From UBA11524 sp964383815 (GTDB taxonomy: Bacteria > Bacillota > Clostridia > Christensenellales > Aristaeellaceae), in assembly GCA_964383815.1 (NCBI GenBank), contig CAYLIC010000049.1, positions 1-14,440 on the forward strand: a stretch of DNA of 14,440 nucleotides, in the 5' to 3' direction. Of the stretch, positions 5,624 to 12,679 are shown piece after piece. The notes under the pieces were generated by a model that worked only from the letters and a program-made list of their open reading frames with translations, was not told the DNA's origin and searched no databases. Each line of letters starts with the position of its first letter. Within the stretch, counting starts at the first letter, position 1. The translations under genes and the position numbers were made by a program.

Positions 5624-6355
5624 ATGTCCCTTACCCCTCATGATATTGCCAAAATGCTGGATCACTCCACCCTGCAGCCTTACCTGACGGAGGAGGACAT
5701 CCGCAAGGGTTGCCGGCTGGCCCTGAAGTACGATTGCGCCAGCGTATGCGCCCGCCCCTGTGATGTGCCCATCCTGGCGGAAATGCTCAAGGGCAGCGAT
5801 GTAAAGGTCTGCACGGTGATTGGCTTCCCCCATGGCAGCCACGAAACCGCCATCAAGGTTGCCGAGGCCAGGCTGGCCCTGGAGGAAGGCTGCCAGGAGC
5901 TGGACATGGTGCTGAACATCGGCAAGCTGCTTCATGGCGACCTGGACTATGTGAAGGCGGAAATTCAGCAGATTGCCGACCTGGCTCACGCGGAAGGAGC
6001 CATTGTGAAGGTTATCCTGGAAACCTGCTACCTGAACGACGAGCAGAAGAAAACCGCCTGCCGCCTGAGTGAGGAGGCCGGCGCCGATTTCGTCAAGACC
6101 TCCACCGGCTACGGCAGCAAGGGTTGCACCATTGAGGATCTGAAGCTCATGCGCGCCTCTGTGTCCGACCATGTGCGGGTGAAAGGCTCCGGCGGCATCC
6201 GCGATCTGGACACCGTGCTCTCCGCCCGTGCGGTTGGCGCCAGCCGCTGCGGTGTATCCGCCACGGCGAAAATCATGGAGGAGGCCGAGGCCCGCTACGC
6301 CGCCGGCACCCTGGCAGAGGCCAGCGCCATCAAGGACATGGAAGGCGGCTACTAA
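5624..6355 (+). CDS. deoC: Deoxyribose-phosphate aldolase
   Basis: Cleaves 2-deoxyribose-5-phosphate to glyceraldehyde-3-phosphate and acetaldehyde, the last step of deoxynucleoside catabolism in the cytoplasm. The 243 residues form a class I TIM-barrel aldolase of usual length. The N-terminus KMLDHSTLQP is typical, VKTSTGY carries the Schiff-base lysine (Lys158), VKGSGGIR holds the second catalytic lysine (Lys187), and ELDMVLNIG contributes the acidic residue (Asp94). The ATG at 5624 lies behind AAAGGAGG; in-frame codons further upstream are not part of the family. It is a single-gene unit with a terminator. No other deo gene is adjacent, although a phosphohexomutase-family gene of possibly related use lies at the far end of the window. 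Confidence 0.97.
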   Translation: MSLTPHDIAKMLDHSTLQPYLTEEDIRKGCRLALKYDCASVCARPCDVPILAEMLKGSDVKVCTVIGFPHGSHETAIKVAEARLALEEGCQELDMVLNIGKLLHGDLDYVKAEIQQIADLAHAEGAIVKVILETCYLNDEQKKTACRLSEEAGADFVKTSTGYGSKGCTIEDLKLMRASVSDHVRVKGSGGIRDLDTVLSARAVGASRCGVSATAKIMEEAEARYAAGTLAEASAIKDMEGGY

Positions 6356-6372
6356 TCTCTTTCACCACCCCA

Positions 6373-6409
6373 AGGCCCGAGCGTCATCGCTCCCGGGCCT
6401 TTTTCTTTT
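6373..6409 (+). terminator. deoC terminator
   Basis: About 18 bases after the deoC stop, AGGCCCG...AGCG pairs with CGCT...CGGGCCT with a small bulge and a TCAT loop, and is followed by TTTTTCTTTT. This is a clear factor-independent terminator. Confidence 0.9.
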
Positions 6410-6498
6410 ACAAACATTTTTCATTCCCCTTTTTTCTTCAAACCCAGCGGTGGTATGCTTGAACCGTTCCCGGGAATGAGGAAAGAAGGGTTTATGAA

Positions 6499-7015
6499 AT
6501 GAAGAAGATGCAGGTGCCTTCCCTGCTGCGCAAGCGTGGGCATGGTGTTCCAGAAGCCCAGTCCCTTCCCCGTGAGCATTTACGACAACATCGTCTTCGG
6601 TCCCCGCACCCCGGGCATCCGCTCCAGGGCCCGGCTGGAGGGCATCATCGAGCAAAGCGTGCGGTGCGCCGCCATTTGGGACAAGATGAAGGTCAGGCTG
6701 AAGCGGGATGTCCCGGGCCTTTCCGGCGGGCAGCAGCAGCGGCTGTGCATCGCCCGGGCGCTGGCGGTGGAGCCGGAGGTTCTGCTGACGGACGAGCCCA
6801 TCTCCGCCAGCAGGATTGTGGATCTGGCCTTGCAGCCGAAAAGCAGGTATACCATCGTCATGGTAACCCACAGCATGCAGCAGGCCACCCGCACATCCGG
6901 CAGGACAGCCTTCTTTCTCCCGGGAGAAGCGGTGGAGTATGGCGAAACCCGGCGCCTGCTCTCCATGCCTAAGGACAAGCGAACAGAGGCCTGCATTACC
7001 GGGAGGTTTGGCTGA
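6499..7015 (+). pseudogene. pstB: Decayed pstB (phosphate ABC transporter ATPase) remnant
   Basis: The sequence encodes the C-terminal two thirds of PstB, the ATPase of the high-affinity phosphate importer. Visible are GMVFQKPSPFP (Q-loop), LSGGQQQRLCIARAL (ABC signature), EVLLTDEP (Walker B), MVTHSM (H-loop) and the family ending KDKRTEACITGRFG. Everything before LLRK is absent, including the Walker A nucleotide-binding loop (about 80 residues). The short upstream piece starting with ATG at 6499 (MKKMQVPSLLRK) joins the rest only through a frameshift near 6535 (two bases missing inside an Arg codon). In addition the residues TSALD after Walker B are deleted in frame. The product could not bind ATP, so this is a pseudogene. 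The stop overlaps the phoU fragment by one base. A TGG-TATGCT extended -10 upstream at about 6451-6459 may be a surviving promoter. Confidence 0.88.
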
Positions 7016-7131
7016 TGAGAAACCGTTTTGACCAGCAGATTGCGCTGCTGAACGCCCACGTGCCGGAAATGGTCGGGTTGACTGAGCGGGCCATTGAAAG
7101 TGCCGGCGCAACCGTGGAGATTCTGTCCTGA
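7015..7131 (+). pseudogene. phoU: Truncated phoU remnant
   Basis: An ATG overlapping the pstB-remnant stop opens 38 codons. The first about 27 (RNRFDQQIALLNAHVPEM, then LTERAI) match the N-terminus of PhoU, the regulator that links the Pst transporter to the PhoR kinase. Normal PhoU is about 215-220 residues; here the reading frame ends after ATVEILS and no further PhoU sequence follows before the terminator. The pstB-phoU order is the standard one, so the pair is the relic of a pst operon, shortened by internal deletions. Confidence 0.82.
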
Positions 7132-7146
7132 TGGCACCAGATTCAT

Positions 7147-7174
7147 CCTTCCGTCCAGTGCGGAAGGTTTTTTT
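7147..7174 (+). terminator. Terminator after the phoU remnant
   Basis: CCTTCCG-TCCAGTG-CGGAAGG followed by seven T residues. It is an intact factor-independent terminator that has outlived the decayed pst-phoU operon and insulates the rrf2-isc promoter. Confidence 0.9.
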
Positions 7175-7195
7175 CTCACATATTCCGCTCCAATG

Positions 7196-7224
7196 TTGAC
7201 AAAAATAGTCGGGTATGATAGAAT
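7196..7224 (+). promoter_or_regulatory. rrf2-iscS-iscU promoter
   Basis: TTGACA (7196-7201) and TAGAAT (7219-7224) are 17 bases apart. The promoter is followed by a leader of about 45 bases and an AAAGGAGG ribosome binding site. Candidate Rrf2-binding sites overlap its -35/spacer and the early leader (listed separately). Confidence 0.88.
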
Positions 7225-7252
7225 GCTTTCGGCAATTCCGATACTTTTTGTC
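7198..7252. promoter_or_regulatory. Two oppositely oriented 15-bp sites, candidate Rrf2 operators
   Basis: GACAAAAATAGTCGG (7198-7212, plus strand) and GACAAAAAGTATCGG (7252-7238, minus strand) agree at 12 of 15 positions. They face each other across the -10 and the transcription start. Such paired sites around a promoter suggest autoregulation by the Rrf2 protein encoded directly downstream. The assignment to Rrf2 is inference. Confidence 0.5.
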
Positions 7253-7275
7253 GGGATTCAGAAAGGAGGCGTGGG

Positions 7276-7701
7276 ATGAAGCTCTCCACCAAGGGGAAAT
7301 ATGGGCTGTACGCCATGTTTTACCTGGCGCAGCACGCCGGGAGCGGCCCGCAGCCGCTGAAGAGCGTTGCGGAAATCGGCGTACCGGAGGACTACCTGGA
7401 GCAGCTGCTGGGCAACCTGCGCCGGGCCGGGCTGGTCACCACCGTCCGTGGCGCACAGGGCGGCTATCAGCTGGCTTTGGAGCCAGGCGGTATCACCGTG
7501 GGCGACATCATCGATGCCACCGAAGGCCCACTTAGCATCTCCGATTGTCTGGGGGACGAGAACCGCTGCCACCGGGCCGGGCAATGCAAAACCCGCCGGG
7601 TGTGGGAATACCTTTCCAACAGCATCAACGACCTATTGCAGTCCATTTCCCTTCAAGACATGCTCGACCAAGAGCAATTCGGCATAACAAAGGAGTCATG
7701 A
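7276..7701 (+). CDS. Rrf2 family Fe-S-type transcriptional regulator (IscR-like)
   Basis: A 141-residue winged-helix regulator. The N-terminus MKLSTKGKYGLYAMFYLA and the segment VRGAQGGYQLA (residues 57-67, wing) are typical of the Rrf2 family. Three cysteines at 91, 98 and 104 have nearly the spacing of the [2Fe-2S] ligands of IscR (92, 98, 104), so the protein probably senses iron-sulfur cluster status. Position as first gene before iscS and iscU supports control of cluster assembly. Start at 7276 behind AAAGGAGG. The stop lies 3 bases before the iscS start, and the iscS ribosome binding site (AAAGGAG) sits within its last codons, so translation is likely coupled. A CymR-like cysteine-metabolism role is less likely because of the three cysteines. 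Confidence 0.92.
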   Translation: MKLSTKGKYGLYAMFYLAQHAGSGPQPLKSVAEIGVPEDYLEQLLGNLRRAGLVTTVRGAQGGYQLALEPGGITVGDIIDATEGPLSISDCLGDENRCHRAGQCKTRRVWEYLSNSINDLLQSISLQDMLDQEQFGITKES

Positions 7702-7704
7702 TTC

Positions 7705-8925
7705 ATGAACAAGGTTTATCTTGACAATGCCGCCACCACCGCCGTTTCCCCCGCTGTGCTGGAGGCCATGCTGCCCTACTTCACCCAGTGCTTCGGCAAC
7801 GCCAGCAGCATTCATTCCACCGGGCGGGATGCCCGCCGTGCTGTGGATGCTGCCCGCAGGCAGGTTGCCGCCGCCATTGGCGCACAGCCCCAGGAGATTT
7901 ACTTCACCGCTGGCGGCTCTGAAAGCGACAACTGGGCCATCAAGGGTGCCGCCTTCGCCAAAAAGGCCAAGGGCAATCACATTATCACCAGTGCCATTGA
8001 ACATCACGCCGTGCTGCACACCTGCCAGTGGCTGGAAAAGCAAGGCTTTGAAGTGACCTACCTTCCCGTGGACGAGTTTGGCCGTGTCAGCGTGGCAGAT
8101 GTGGAGAAAGCCATCACCGATAAGACCATTCTTATCACCATTATGACTGCCAACAACGAGATTGGCACCATTCAGCCCATCGCAGAGATTGGCAAGCTGG
8201 CCAGGGAAAAGGGCATCCTGTTCCACACCGATGCGGTGCAGGCCATTGGTGCCATTCCCGTAGATGTGAATGCCATGAACGTGGACATGCTGTCCATGAG
8301 CGGGCACAAGTTCCACGGCCCCAAGGGCATTGGCGCCCTGTACATCCGCAAGGGTGTGAAGATCGACCAGTTCATGCACGGCGGCGCACAGGAGCGCAAC
8401 CAGCGTGCCGGCACGGAAAACCTGGCTGGCATTGTGGGCATGGGCAAGGCCATTGAGCTGGCGGTTGCCGGCCTGGAGGAAAACGCTGCCCGCATGAGCG
8501 CCATGCGGGACAAGCTGATCAACACCATTCTGGCCACCATTCCCGATACCCGGCTGAACGGCCACCCCACGGAGCGCCTGCCCAACAATGTGAACATTTC
8601 CTTCCGGTATATTGAGGGTGAAGCGCTGCTCCTGCGCCTTGACCTGGCGGGCATTGCAGGCTCCAGTGGCTCTGCCTGCACCAGCGGAAGCCTGGATCCC
8701 AGCCATGTGCTGCTGGCCATCGGCCTGCCCCACGAGATTGCCCACGGCTCCCTGCGCCTGTCCCTGGGCACCGACTCCACCGAGGCGGACGTGGACTATG
8801 TGCTGGACAAGCTGCCCGGCATCGTTCAGACCCTGCGCGACATGAGCCCCCTGAACTTCTACAACCAGACCCTGAACAGCTCCTGCCCCTTTAACCACGA
8901 CCATGGGGCCGGGGACGACGAATAA
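7705..8925 (+). CDS. iscS: Cysteine desulfurase (IscS/NifS type)
   Basis: A PLP enzyme that removes sulfur from cysteine, leaving alanine and an enzyme persulfide that is passed to the scaffold IscU. The 406 residues have the usual order: YLDNAATT at the start, AIEHHAV with the PLP-stacking His100, SGHKFHGPKG with PLP lysine Lys202, and GSSGSACTSGSLDPSHVL with the catalytic cysteine Cys325 on the long mobile loop of group I desulfurases. The C-terminus ends in an acidic, His-containing tail (CPFNHDHG) after the usual LRDMSPL. The start at 7705 is fixed by the overlapping ribosome binding site in rrf2. iscU follows after 12 bases. No hscA, hscB or fdx gene follows, so this is the minimal Gram-positive isc arrangement. 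Confidence 0.96.
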   Translation: MNKVYLDNAATTAVSPAVLEAMLPYFTQCFGNASSIHSTGRDARRAVDAARRQVAAAIGAQPQEIYFTAGGSESDNWAIKGAAFAKKAKGNHIITSAIEHHAVLHTCQWLEKQGFEVTYLPVDEFGRVSVADVEKAITDKTILITIMTANNEIGTIQPIAEIGKLAREKGILFHTDAVQAIGAIPVDVNAMNVDMLSMSGHKFHGPKGIGALYIRKGVKIDQFMHGGAQERNQRAGTENLAGIVGMGKAIELAVAGLEENAARMSAMRDKLINTILATIPDTRLNGHPTERLPNNVNISFRYIEGEALLLRLDLAGIAGSSGSACTSGSLDPSHVLLAIGLPHEIAHGSLRLSLGTDSTEADVDYVLDKLPGIVQTLRDMSPLNFYNQTLNSSCPFNHDHGAGDDE

Positions 8926-8937
8926 GGAGGAACGCAT

Positions 8938-9312
8938 ATGTACAGCGAAAAAGTGATGGATCACTTCTCCAACCCCCGCAATGTGGGCGAAATTGAAAAT
9001 CCCAGCGGCACCGGCACGGTGGGCAACGCCAAGTGCGGCGACATTATGAAAATGGACATCCAGGTGGAGAATGGCATCATTGTTGATGTGAAATTCAAGA
9101 CCTTCGGCTGCGGTGCTGCCATTGCCACCAGCTCCATGGCCACGGAAATGGTGAAGGGCAAGACCATCGACGAGGCACTCCAGCTGACCAACAAGGCTGT
9201 TGCCGAGGCCCTGGACGGCCTGCCCCCTGTGAAGATGCACTGCTCCATGCTGGCGGAGCAGGCCATTCACGCCGCCATTGAGGACTACCGCAAGAAGCAC
9301 CCGGAAGCCTGA
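8938..9312 (+). CDS. iscU: Iron-sulfur cluster assembly scaffold (IscU/NifU N-domain)
   Basis: A 124-residue scaffold on which new Fe-S clusters are built from sulfur delivered by IscS. The N-terminus MYSEKVMDHFSNPRNVG is diagnostic of IscU/NifU. Cluster ligands are visible: Cys33 and Asp35 (AKCGD), Cys58 (FGCGAAIATSS) and Cys102 preceded by His101 (MHCSMLAEQAI). It has no C-terminal NifU domain. The LPPVKMHC stretch differs from the LPPVKxHCS of proteobacteria only slightly. A GGAGG site precedes the ATG, and a terminator follows within about 50 bases, so it closes the rrf2-iscS-iscU operon. Confidence 0.96.
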   Translation: MYSEKVMDHFSNPRNVGEIENPSGTGTVGNAKCGDIMKMDIQVENGIIVDVKFKTFGCGAAIATSSMATEMVKGKTIDEALQLTNKAVAEALDGLPPVKMHCSMLAEQAIHAAIEDYRKKHPEA

Positions 9313-9343
9313 CGGCACCAATGGATGAAAACCCGCATTTCTT

Positions 9344-9370
9344 TCCCCTGCATTTCGCGGGGGATTTTTA
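9344..9370 (+). terminator. Terminator of the isc operon
   Basis: TCCCC pairs with GGGGA across about 11 bases and is followed by TTTTTATT, 32 bases after the iscU stop. The stem is short but GC-rich and correctly placed. Confidence 0.7.
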
Positions 9371-9409
9371 TTGTTTGGTCTTGTAACAGTAGCGAAAAAG
9401 CGCAATATG

Positions 9410-9418
9410 TGGTAGAAT
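9410..9418 (+). promoter_or_regulatory. Extended -10 promoter ahead of trmO
   Basis: TGG-TAGAAT is an extended -10 element about 38 bases before the trmO start. The -35 is weak (TAGCGA at 17 bases), which is usual for TGn-type promoters. It probably drives trmO and the two M28 genes. Confidence 0.65.
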
Positions 9419-9456
9419 AACAGGGTATTCATTTTTCCAGGAAAGGAGCGCCCACC

Positions 9457-10122
9457 ATGCATGTCATTGCGCATATCCACAATGATTTCCCCACCAAGTT
9501 TGGCCTGCCGCGCCAGTCCGGTTTGGTGGATGAGGTGCGCTCCCTGATTGTGTTTGAGCCGGAATACCGCGTACCTGAGGCCTTTCGCGGCATAGAGGGC
9601 TACAGCCACCTGTGGCTTATATGGCAGTTCCACCAGGCGGAGCGGGAAGGCTGGTCGCCTACGGTGCGCCCGCCCAGGCTGGGCGGCAATGCCCGCATGG
9701 GCGTGTTCGCCACCCGTTCACCCTTCCGGCCCAATTCTATTGGGCTGAGCTGCGTGAAGCTGGTGGAAAAGCGCCAGGATGCCCGTCTGGGTCCTTTGTT
9801 AGTAGTGGCAGGCGCTGATTTGATGGACGGCACGCCCATTTACGACATCAAGCCTTACCTGCCCTACGCAGACTGCCACCCGGAGGCCACCGGCGGGTTT
9901 GCCCATCAGGTGAAGGACTACGGCCTGCAGGTGGTTGTTCCCCCGGAGCTTTTGCAGAAGCTCCCGCCCGACAGCCGTGAAGCCTTGCCGGGTATTCTCG
10001 CCCAGGATCCCCGGCCCGGGTACCAGCGGGAGCAGCAGCGCACATACGGCTTTGCCTATGCTGGCATGGAGGTGCGCTTCCGGGTGGTGGACGGTGTACT
10101 GACCGTTATCAGCATCGACTAA
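9457..10122 (+). CDS. trmO: tRNA (N6-threonylcarbamoyladenosine37-N6)-methyltransferase TrmO
   Basis: A 221-residue protein of the TrmO/TsaA (former UPF0066/VirR) family, which uses S-adenosylmethionine to N6-methylate t6A at position 37 of threonine tRNAs. The family signature is clear: GYSHLWLIWQFH (about 48-59), GVFATRSPFRPNSIGLS (82-98) and DGTPIYDIKPYLPYAD (124-139). The C-terminal part (about 165-221) is the small domain of the longer members (E. coli TrmO is 235 residues). The ATG at 9457 has GAAAGGAG at good spacing. It is followed after 16 bases by the first M28 gene with its own AAAGGAG, so the three genes likely form an operon, though no functional link between tRNA modification and the peptidases is known to me. 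Confidence 0.93.
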   Translation: MHVIAHIHNDFPTKFGLPRQSGLVDEVRSLIVFEPEYRVPEAFRGIEGYSHLWLIWQFHQAEREGWSPTVRPPRLGGNARMGVFATRSPFRPNSIGLSCVKLVEKRQDARLGPLLVVAGADLMDGTPIYDIKPYLPYADCHPEATGGFAHQVKDYGLQVVVPPELLQKLPPDSREALPGILAQDPRPGYQREQQRTYGFAYAGMEVRFRVVDGVLTVISID

Positions 10123-10138
10123 CAAAGGAGAGTAAACC

Positions 10139-11053
10139 ATGTCCTACATTGTAACACTGCAAGAGCGCTTCCCTGTGCGCAAAAGTAAGGCACAGAAGGA
10201 GGCCTTCCGCACCTGGGCAGTTGGCGAAGCCGGCTACCTGGGCTACGAAGCCAAGGTGGATGGCAAGGGCAGCAAGAACGTGGTCATTGGCGATGCGGAC
10301 AAGGCGCAGGTTATCTTCACCGCCCATTACGACACGCCGCCCACCATGCCCATTCCCAACTTCATAACCCCCTGCAATGTGGGCATATATTTGCTGTACC
10401 AGATTGGTCTGGTGCTGGGCATGATGCTGATTTGCACCATTCCCGCCGTGCTGACTGGCATTGCCGCCGGGATCGATGCAGCTCTTGTTGCCTGGGAGCT
10501 GTGCTTGATGGTGCTGCTTTTGCTGCTGATTTTCGGCCCGACCAATCCCCACAACGCCAACGACAATACCTCCGGCGTAGCCTCCGTGCTGGAAACCATG
10601 GCCCGGGTGCCTGCGGACAAACGGGACAAGGTGGCCTTCATCCTTTTCGACAACGAGGAAAAGGGAATGCTGGGCTCCAATGGCTTTGCCTCCAGGCACA
10701 AGCAAATTCAAAAAGAAACCCTGCTGGTGAACATGGACTGCGTGGGCGTGGGTGAAACCATTCTGTTCTTCTCCCCCAAGAAGGCCCGCCAGCATGAGAA
10801 GTTCACCCTGCTGCAAAAGGGCATCAACGCTCAGGAAGGCCGACAGGTGGAATGGCTCAACAAGGAAGGCCACATGTATCCCTCCGACCAGAGCAACTTC
10901 AAGTGCGGCATTGCCGTATGCGCCTGCAAGAAGGGCAAGCACCTGGGGTACTATTGCAGCAAAATTCACACCAAACACGACACCGTGGCGGATGCCGGGA
11001 ACATCGCCTTCATTGCCGATGGCCTGGCTGCCATGACCAAGGAGCTGCCATGA
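10139..11053 (+). CDS. M28-type zinc metallopeptidase with internal membrane segments, copy 1
   Basis: A 304-residue protein of the M28 (aminopeptidase Y/bacterial leucyl aminopeptidase) fold. All expected metal and catalytic residues are present: His63-x-Asp65 (TAHYDT), Asp142 (NDNTSG), Glu173-Glu174 (DNEEKG), Asp200 (NMDCVG) and His277 (IHTKHDT). Between HYDT and NDNTSG lies an inserted hydrophobic hairpin of two probable transmembrane segments (about 82-104 and 115-133), so the catalytic domain is tethered to the membrane by an internal loop. There is no N-terminal signal peptide, which suggests that the catalytic domain is cytoplasmic. It overlaps a paralogue by 4 bases (ATGA). The peptide substrate is unknown. 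Confidence 0.87.
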   Translation: MSYIVTLQERFPVRKSKAQKEAFRTWAVGEAGYLGYEAKVDGKGSKNVVIGDADKAQVIFTAHYDTPPTMPIPNFITPCNVGIYLLYQIGLVLGMMLICTIPAVLTGIAAGIDAALVAWELCLMVLLLLLIFGPTNPHNANDNTSGVASVLETMARVPADKRDKVAFILFDNEEKGMLGSNGFASRHKQIQKETLLVNMDCVGVGETILFFSPKKARQHEKFTLLQKGINAQEGRQVEWLNKEGHMYPSDQSNFKCGIAVCACKKGKHLGYYCSKIHTKHDTVADAGNIAFIADGLAAMTKELP

Positions 11054-11979
11054 ACTACGTAAACGAGATAACCAACCAGTTTCCCATCCGCCGCACAGCG
11101 GAACAAAAGACTGCCTTCCGTGATTGGGCGGTGCAGGAAATCCGCCGGATGGGTTACAGCGTGAAGGTGGAGAAAAACGGGCTTTCCCACGAGAATATCG
11201 TTGTGGGCAATCCGGAAAAGGCACCCATGCTGTTCACCGCCCACTACGACACCGCAGCCAATATGCTGCTGCCCAATGTGTTTCTGCCGAAGAATCCGCT
11301 GCTTTCGCTGCTGTACAGCGCTGCCATGGTGGTGCTGCTGCTGATTCTTTCTGCTTTGCTGATGCTGGTGCTGGGTACGGTGATTCACGACCCCCGCATT
11401 GTGCGCACAATGTGGCTGCTGGTGTACGTTGCGCTGATTCTGTGGATGACCCGGGGCGGTTTTGCCAACAAAAACAACGTGAACGACAGCACCTCCGGCG
11501 TGGCGGCGCTTTTGACCATGATGAATCAGCTGCCCGAGGAACACCGGGAGAAAGCCGCCTTTATCCTCTTTGATAACGAGGAAAAAGGCATGGGCGGGTC
11601 GAAAGCATATACAAAGGATCACCTGCAGGTTGGCTACACCCGGCTGACGGTGAACCTGGGCTGCATCGGCGTTGGTGAAAACCTGCTGGTCATCAGCCGC
11701 AAGCTGGCACGGCAATACCGGGAGTTCGGCTTCCTTCAGCGACAGATGGAGAAAATCACCACCCGCAAGACGTTCTTCTTCGACAGCATTGGCACCGCCG
11801 CCGGTTCCGACTGGAAGAACTTCAAGTGCGGGGTGAACATTTGCGCCTGCAAGCGCAGCAAGCTCTGGGGCTTTTACGTTCCGCATCTGCACACCAAGCG
11901 CGACACAGTAGCCGATGATGGAAACATTACCGCTGTGGCAAATGCGCTGACAGCCTGCATAAAAGAGCTGACAGTGTAA
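11050..11979 (+). CDS. M28-type metallopeptidase homologue, copy 2, metal-ligand Asp replaced
   Basis: A 309-residue paralogue of the preceding gene, starting at the ATG that overlaps its stop (ATGA, translational coupling). The true start is here; in-frame codons further upstream lie inside copy 1. It shares the layout: His65-x-Asp67 (TAHYDT), an inserted pair of hydrophobic segments (about 84-108 and 120-134), Asp146 (NDSTSG), Glu177-Glu178 (DNEEKG) and His281 (HTKRDT). The aspartate found in copy 1 as NMDCVG is Gly203 here (NLGCIG). In M28 enzymes that aspartate is a ligand of one of two zinc ions, so this copy may have altered or no activity, or act as partner of copy 1. Shared C-terminal NFKCG and CACK cysteines are notable. 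Confidence 0.85.
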   Translation: MNYVNEITNQFPIRRTAEQKTAFRDWAVQEIRRMGYSVKVEKNGLSHENIVVGNPEKAPMLFTAHYDTAANMLLPNVFLPKNPLLSLLYSAAMVVLLLILSALLMLVLGTVIHDPRIVRTMWLLVYVALILWMTRGGFANKNNVNDSTSGVAALLTMMNQLPEEHREKAAFILFDNEEKGMGGSKAYTKDHLQVGYTRLTVNLGCIGVGENLLVISRKLARQYREFGFLQRQMEKITTRKTFFFDSIGTAAGSDWKNFKCGVNICACKRSKLWGFYVPHLHTKRDTVADDGNITAVANALTACIKELTV

Positions 11980-12102
11980 GATCGACCGCGTGCCCTAATC
12001 TTTGCGCAGGGAAGGGGCGCTTCTCCCCGCCTCGCGGTGCATCCGTTATGCGCTGTGATCCCCGCTTGAACAGCAGCAGGCAACGCACACAAAAACGGGA
12101 TT

Positions 12103-12153
12103 CTTAAGGGATGAAATCCCTTAAGCGGGAGTCCAGAGGGCAGCACCCTCTGG
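12103..12153. repeat. Double-hairpin intergenic repeat
   Basis: The stretch 11980-12179 has no gene. It ends with two perfect stem-loops: CTTAAGGG-n7-CCCTTAAG (12103-12125) and CCAGAGGG-CAGCA-CCCTCTGG (12133-12153). I recall closely similar paired hairpins as dispersed intergenic repeats in clostridial genomes, but cannot count copies here. The repeat lies immediately before the ribosome binding site of the next gene, so it would form most of that gene's 5' untranslated region. It has no T tract and is not an evident terminator. 11980-12100 shows nothing recognisable. Confidence 0.65.
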
Positions 12154-12179
12154 CACCGCAGCGAAAGGAGATGATGGGC

Positions 12180-12665
12180 ATGATTCAGGGTCCGGAGTGC
12201 GCGGCGCTGTTTTGGTATGTCCATCGTCCGCTGACGCCGGGAAACGACGGTGGCTTCAGCGTTACCGTGTATGAGAACGACATCCTTTGCTTCCGCCTGT
12301 TCGATGGCCTGCGCCAGGTGGTGCAGGAGCTGAACTTCGCCCTGCCCGCTCAGGTGCGGGAGCAGCTTCTCGGCATGATTGCCCGTGTGGACTGGTGGCG
12401 CAGCGTGCAGCCGCAAAACCAGCGCTGCAGCCATCAGCCCACCTGCGCCAGCATGCTGGGCCTGGCCGGTCACCCCATGTATGTGGTGGAGGAGCTGGCG
12501 GAGGCAGCCTCCCTGCCCTTTGCCACCCAAAGAGGGCACTTCGCCCGGCGCATTTTCCTCTTTGTGGAGGATGTGAGCGAAATGCTCTATCACTACGGCT
12601 TCCGCTTGGAGCTCCAGCGCTTTAACTGGGACCAGGAGAACATATTCCCCATTTCATCATACTAA
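12180..12665 (+). CDS. Hypothetical protein, 161 residues
   Basis: I do not recognise this protein. It is soluble-looking, mixed alpha/beta in composition, with aromatic-rich ends (ALFWYVHRPL near the start, YHYGFRLELQRFNW near the end), a WWRSVQPQNQRC stretch in the middle and no signal peptide or membrane segment. The reading frame has three nearby ATGs behind AAAGGAG; the third (12180, MIQGPE) has a 9-base spacing and is chosen. Upstream in-frame codons run into the palindromic repeat and are not coding. The stop lies 14 bases before the GTG start of the phosphohexomutase, whose ribosome binding site directly follows, so the two are probably co-transcribed. No promoter is evident. Confidence 0.75.
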   Translation: MIQGPECAALFWYVHRPLTPGNDGGFSVTVYENDILCFRLFDGLRQVVQELNFALPAQVREQLLGMIARVDWWRSVQPQNQRCSHQPTCASMLGLAGHPMYVVEELAEAASLPFATQRGHFARRIFLFVEDVSEMLYHYGFRLELQRFNWDQENIFPISSY

Positions 12666-12679
12666 AGGAGGACATACCC

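Noticed and set aside
7696..9633. Minus-strand open frame of about 645 codons opposite iscS, iscU and the start of trmO
   Set aside because: Antisense shadow of three clearly conserved genes; no ribosome binding site and no recognisable domain.
12111..12179. Longer N-terminus of the hypothetical protein from the ATG at 12111
   Set aside because: That ATG lies in the loop of a palindromic repeat and has no ribosome binding site; AAAGGAG directly before 12171 points to the ATG at 12180.
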